DNA of 8,358 nucleotides from Neisseria lactamica (GTDB lineage: Bacteria > Pseudomonadota > Gammaproteobacteria > Burkholderiales > Neisseriaceae). The position numbers and the translations under genes are program-made. The DNA lies in contig JUNU01000137.1 of NCBI GenBank assembly GCA_001067655.1, forward strand, positions 1-8,358. The letters are read 5' to 3'. The notes under the pieces were generated by a model. The model did not search any database, was not told where the DNA came from, and saw only the letters and a program-made list of their open reading frames with translations. This document shows, one piece after another, positions 6,402 through 8,358 of the stretch (position 1 is the stretch's first letter; each line of letters opens with the position of its first letter).

Positions 6402-8186
6402 ATGAGCTTAGTTGAATTGAAAGTGCCCGACATTGGCGGACACGAAAATGTAGATATTATCGCGGTTGAAGTGAACGTAGGCGACACCATCGCCGTTGAC
6501 GATACCCTGATTACCTTGGAAACCGACAAAGCGACGATGGACGTACCTGCCGAAGTTGCGGGCGTAGTCAAAGAAGTCAAAGTCAAAGTCGGCGACAAAA
6601 TCTCCGAAGGCGGCTTGATTGTAGTCGTTGAAGCCGAAGGCGCGGCTGCCGCTCCTAAAGCAGAAGCGCCTGCTGCCCCTGCGCAAGAAGCCCCCAAAGC
6701 TGCCGCTCCTGCACCGCAAGCGGCGCAATTTGGCGGTTCTGCTGATGCTGAGTACGACGTAGTCGTATTGGGTGGTGGCCCCGGTGGTTACTCCGCTGCA
6801 TTTGCCGCTGCTGACGAAGGCTTGAAAGTTGCCATCGTTGAGCGTTACAAAACCTTGGGCGGCGTTTGCTTGAACGTCGGCTGTATCCCTTCCAAAGCTT
6901 TGTTGCACAACGCTGCCGTTATCGACGAAGTGCGCCACTTGGCTGCCAACGGCATCAAATACCCCGAGCCTGAACTCGACATCGACATGCTGCGCGGCTA
7001 CAAAGAAGGCGTGGTTTCCCGCCTGACTACCGGTTTGGCAGGTATGGCAAAAGGCCGTAAAGTGGACGTTATCCAAGGCGACGGTCAATTCTTGGATCCG
7101 CATCACTTGGAAGTGTCGCTGACTACCGGCGACGTGTACGAGCAAGCTACGCCTACTGGCGAGAAAAAAATCGTTGCGTTCAAAAACTGTATCATCGCAG
7201 CGGGCAGCCGCGTAACCAAGCTGCCGTTTATTCCTGAAGATCCGCGCATCATCGATTCCAGCGGCGCATTGGCTCTGAAAGAAGTGCCAGGTAAATTGCT
7301 GATTATCGGTGGCGGCATCATCGGTCTCGAAATGGGTACGGTTTACAGCACGTTAGGTTCGCGCCTTGACGTTGTTGAGATGATGGACGGTCTGATGCAA
7401 GGTGCCGACCGCGATTTGGTGAAAGTATGGCAAAAACAAAACGAATACCGTTTTGACAACATCATGATCAACACCAAAACCGTCGCAGTCGAGCCGAAAG
7501 AAGACGGCGTTTACGTTACCTTCGAAGGTGCGAACGCGCCGAAAGAGCCGCAACGCTACGATGCCGTATTGGTTGCCGCCGGCCGTGCGCCTAACGGCAA
7601 ACTCATCAGCGCCGAAAAAGCAGGCGTTGCTGTAACCGATCGTGGCTTCATCGAAGTCGACAAACAAATGCGTACCAATGTGCCGCACATCTACGCCATC
7701 GGCGACATCGTCGGTCAGCCTATGCTGGCACACAAAGCTGTTCATGAAGGCCACGTTGCTGCTGAAAACTGCGCCGGACACAAAGCTTACTTCGACGCAC
7801 GCGTGATTCCGGGCGTGGCTTACACCGCTCCCGAAGTGGCATGGGTTGGCGAAACCGAATTGTCTGCCAAAGCATCCGGCCGCAAAATCACCAAAGCCAA
7901 CTTCCCGTGGGCCGCTTCTGGCCGTGCGATTGCCAACGGTTGCGATTCAGGCTTTACCAAGCTGATTTTTGATGCTGAAACCGGCCGTATTATCGGCGGC
8001 GGTATCGTCGGCCCGAACGGCGGCGATATGATCGGCGAAATTTGCTTGGCAATCGAAATGGGCTGTGACGCGGCAGACATCGGTAAAACCATCCACCCGC
8101 ACCCGACTTTGGGCGAATCCATCGGTATGGCTGCCGAAGTGGCGCTGGGTACTTGTACCGACCTGCCTGCTCAAAAGAAAAAATAA
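6402..8186 (+). CDS. lpdA: Dihydrolipoyl dehydrogenase E3 with N-terminal lipoyl domain (P64k type)
   Basis: The 594-residue flavoprotein reoxidises dihydrolipoyl groups of E2 and reduces NAD+. It starts with a lipoyl domain (1-78, Lys43 in ETDKATMDV) and an Ala/Pro linker (about 79-112), then the E3 body. The body has the FAD site VVLGGGPGGYSA (121-132), redox disulfide GGVCLNVGCIPSK (Cys156/Cys161), NAD site IIGGGIIGLE (301-310), FAD motif YAIGDIVG (431-438) and C-terminal HPHPTLGE (565-572), where His567 and Glu572 form the catalytic dyad contributed across the dimer. E. coli Lpd lacks the lipoyl extension; meningococcal P64k has it and is of about this length. The ATG at 6402 begins the lipoyl domain exactly, but its ribosome-binding site is weak (GAAAGA, 6390-6395). 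aceF ends 87 bp upstream, with a DUS hairpin between. The gene is probably cotranscribed with aceE-aceF. Confidence 0.97.
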   Translation: MSLVELKVPDIGGHENVDIIAVEVNVGDTIAVDDTLITLETDKATMDVPAEVAGVVKEVKVKVGDKISEGGLIVVVEAEGAAAAPKAEAPAAPAQEAPKAAAPAPQAAQFGGSADAEYDVVVLGGGPGGYSAAFAAADEGLKVAIVERYKTLGGVCLNVGCIPSKALLHNAAVIDEVRHLAANGIKYPEPELDIDMLRGYKEGVVSRLTTGLAGMAKGRKVDVIQGDGQFLDPHHLEVSLTTGDVYEQATPTGEKKIVAFKNCIIAAGSRVTKLPFIPEDPRIIDSSGALALKEVPGKLLIIGGGIIGLEMGTVYSTLGSRLDVVEMMDGLMQGADRDLVKVWQKQNEYRFDNIMINTKTVAVEPKEDGVYVTFEGANAPKEPQRYDAVLVAAGRAPNGKLISAEKAGVAVTDRGFIEVDKQMRTNVPHIYAIGDIVGQPMLAHKAVHEGHVAAENCAGHKAYFDARVIPGVAYTAPEVAWVGETELSAKASGRKITKANFPWAASGRAIANGCDSGFTKLIFDAETGRIIGGGIVGPNGGDMIGEICLAIEMGCDAADIGKTIHPHPTLGESIGMAAEVALGTCTDLPAQKKK

Positions 8187-8234
8187 GTGTATTCAGTCAG
8201 TTGAATTAAACTGCTGACATTGCATTTATCAGTC

Positions 8235-8266
8235 AAAGGTCGTCTGAATTTTTCAGACGACCTTTT
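8235..8266 (+). terminator. Intrinsic terminator after lpdA made of inverted DUS
   Basis: AAAGGTCGTCTGAA (8235-8248) pairs perfectly over 14 bp with TTCAGACGACCTTT (8252-8265) around a TTT loop, and the descending arm ends in TTTT (8263-8266). Both arms hold exact 12-base uptake sequences (8237-8248 plus, 8252-8263 minus). Tight inverted DUS just after a gene end are typical Neisseria terminators. This is the strongest terminator in the window and probably ends the pyruvate dehydrogenase transcript. Confidence 0.88.
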
Positions 8267-8308
8267 CGTCAAACAGCATATTGTCAGTGATAGTGATTTC
8301 ATTAACGA

Positions 8309-8358
8309 TATAGTGGATTAACTTTAAACCAGTACGGCGTTGCCTCGCCTTGCCGTAC
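8309..8358 (+). mobile_element. Correia repeat enclosed element (CREE/NEMIS), left end, partial
   Basis: The terminal repeat TATAGTGGATTAACTTTAAA (8309-8328) is followed by the internal block AGTACGGCGTTGCCTCGCC and then GCCGTAC. GTACGGC (8332-8338) and GCCGTAC (8352-8358) pair into an internal hairpin. The first 20 bases are the exact reverse complement of 32-51. Going straight from CGCCTT to GCCGTAC suggests the short form of about 105 bp, lacking the internal segment with the IHF site. The element continues beyond the window. It lies 43 bp past the lpdA terminator and in the same orientation as the copy at the window start. Confidence 0.92.

Noticed and set aside
1..8358. CRISPR array, tRNA, rRNA, insertion sequence with transposase, or prophage genes
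   Set aside because: No regularly spaced repeats, no tRNA-like cloverleaf with a CCA end, and no transposase or phage protein motifs were seen. The only mobile signatures are the two partial CREEs.

Overview
The window comes from a Neisseria genome, most likely a commensal human species rather than N. meningitidis or N. gonorrhoeae. Two signatures support this. First, both window edges lie inside a Correia repeat enclosed element (CREE/NEMIS), a small mobile repeat known from Neisseria. Second, the intergenic hairpins are built from inverted DNA uptake sequences (DUS) of the form AGGTCGTCTGAA. I recall this dialect from the N. mucosa/N. sicca group; the pathogens use ATGCCGTCTGAA. Species assignment from DUS dialect is inference from memory.

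Layout, all genes on the + strand: 1-51, right end of a CREE; 186-1367, argD (acetylornithine aminotransferase); 1368-1799, an AT-rich 432-bp gap that may hold remains of a small decayed gene plus a candidate aceE promoter with an overlapping inverted repeat; 1800-4463, aceE (pyruvate dehydrogenase E1); 4464-4703, a 240-bp gap with two DUS hairpins flanking a third potentially structured segment; 4704-6314, aceF (E2, two lipoyl domains); 6315-6401, a gap holding a perfect DUS hairpin; 6402-8186, lpdA (E3 with its own N-terminal lipoyl domain, P64k type); 8235-8266, DUS-hairpin terminator; 8309-8358, left end of another CREE.

aceE, aceF and lpdA encode the complete pyruvate dehydrogenase complex. 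E1 decarboxylates pyruvate on thiamine diphosphate, E2 carries the acetyl group on lipoyl-lysine arms and passes it to CoA, and E3 reoxidises dihydrolipoyl groups with FAD and NAD+. All catalytic motifs I looked for are intact. argD belongs to arginine biosynthesis and is probably a separate transcription unit.

The core genes are ordinary and well conserved. I do not see a new defence, mobile or biosynthetic system. The points worth a second look are non-coding or small scale: the possible decayed gene before aceE, the structured aceE-aceF spacer, the near-duplicate lipoyl domains with a 36-bp exact repeat, the tandem repeat in the E2 linker, and the CREE-bounded window edges.
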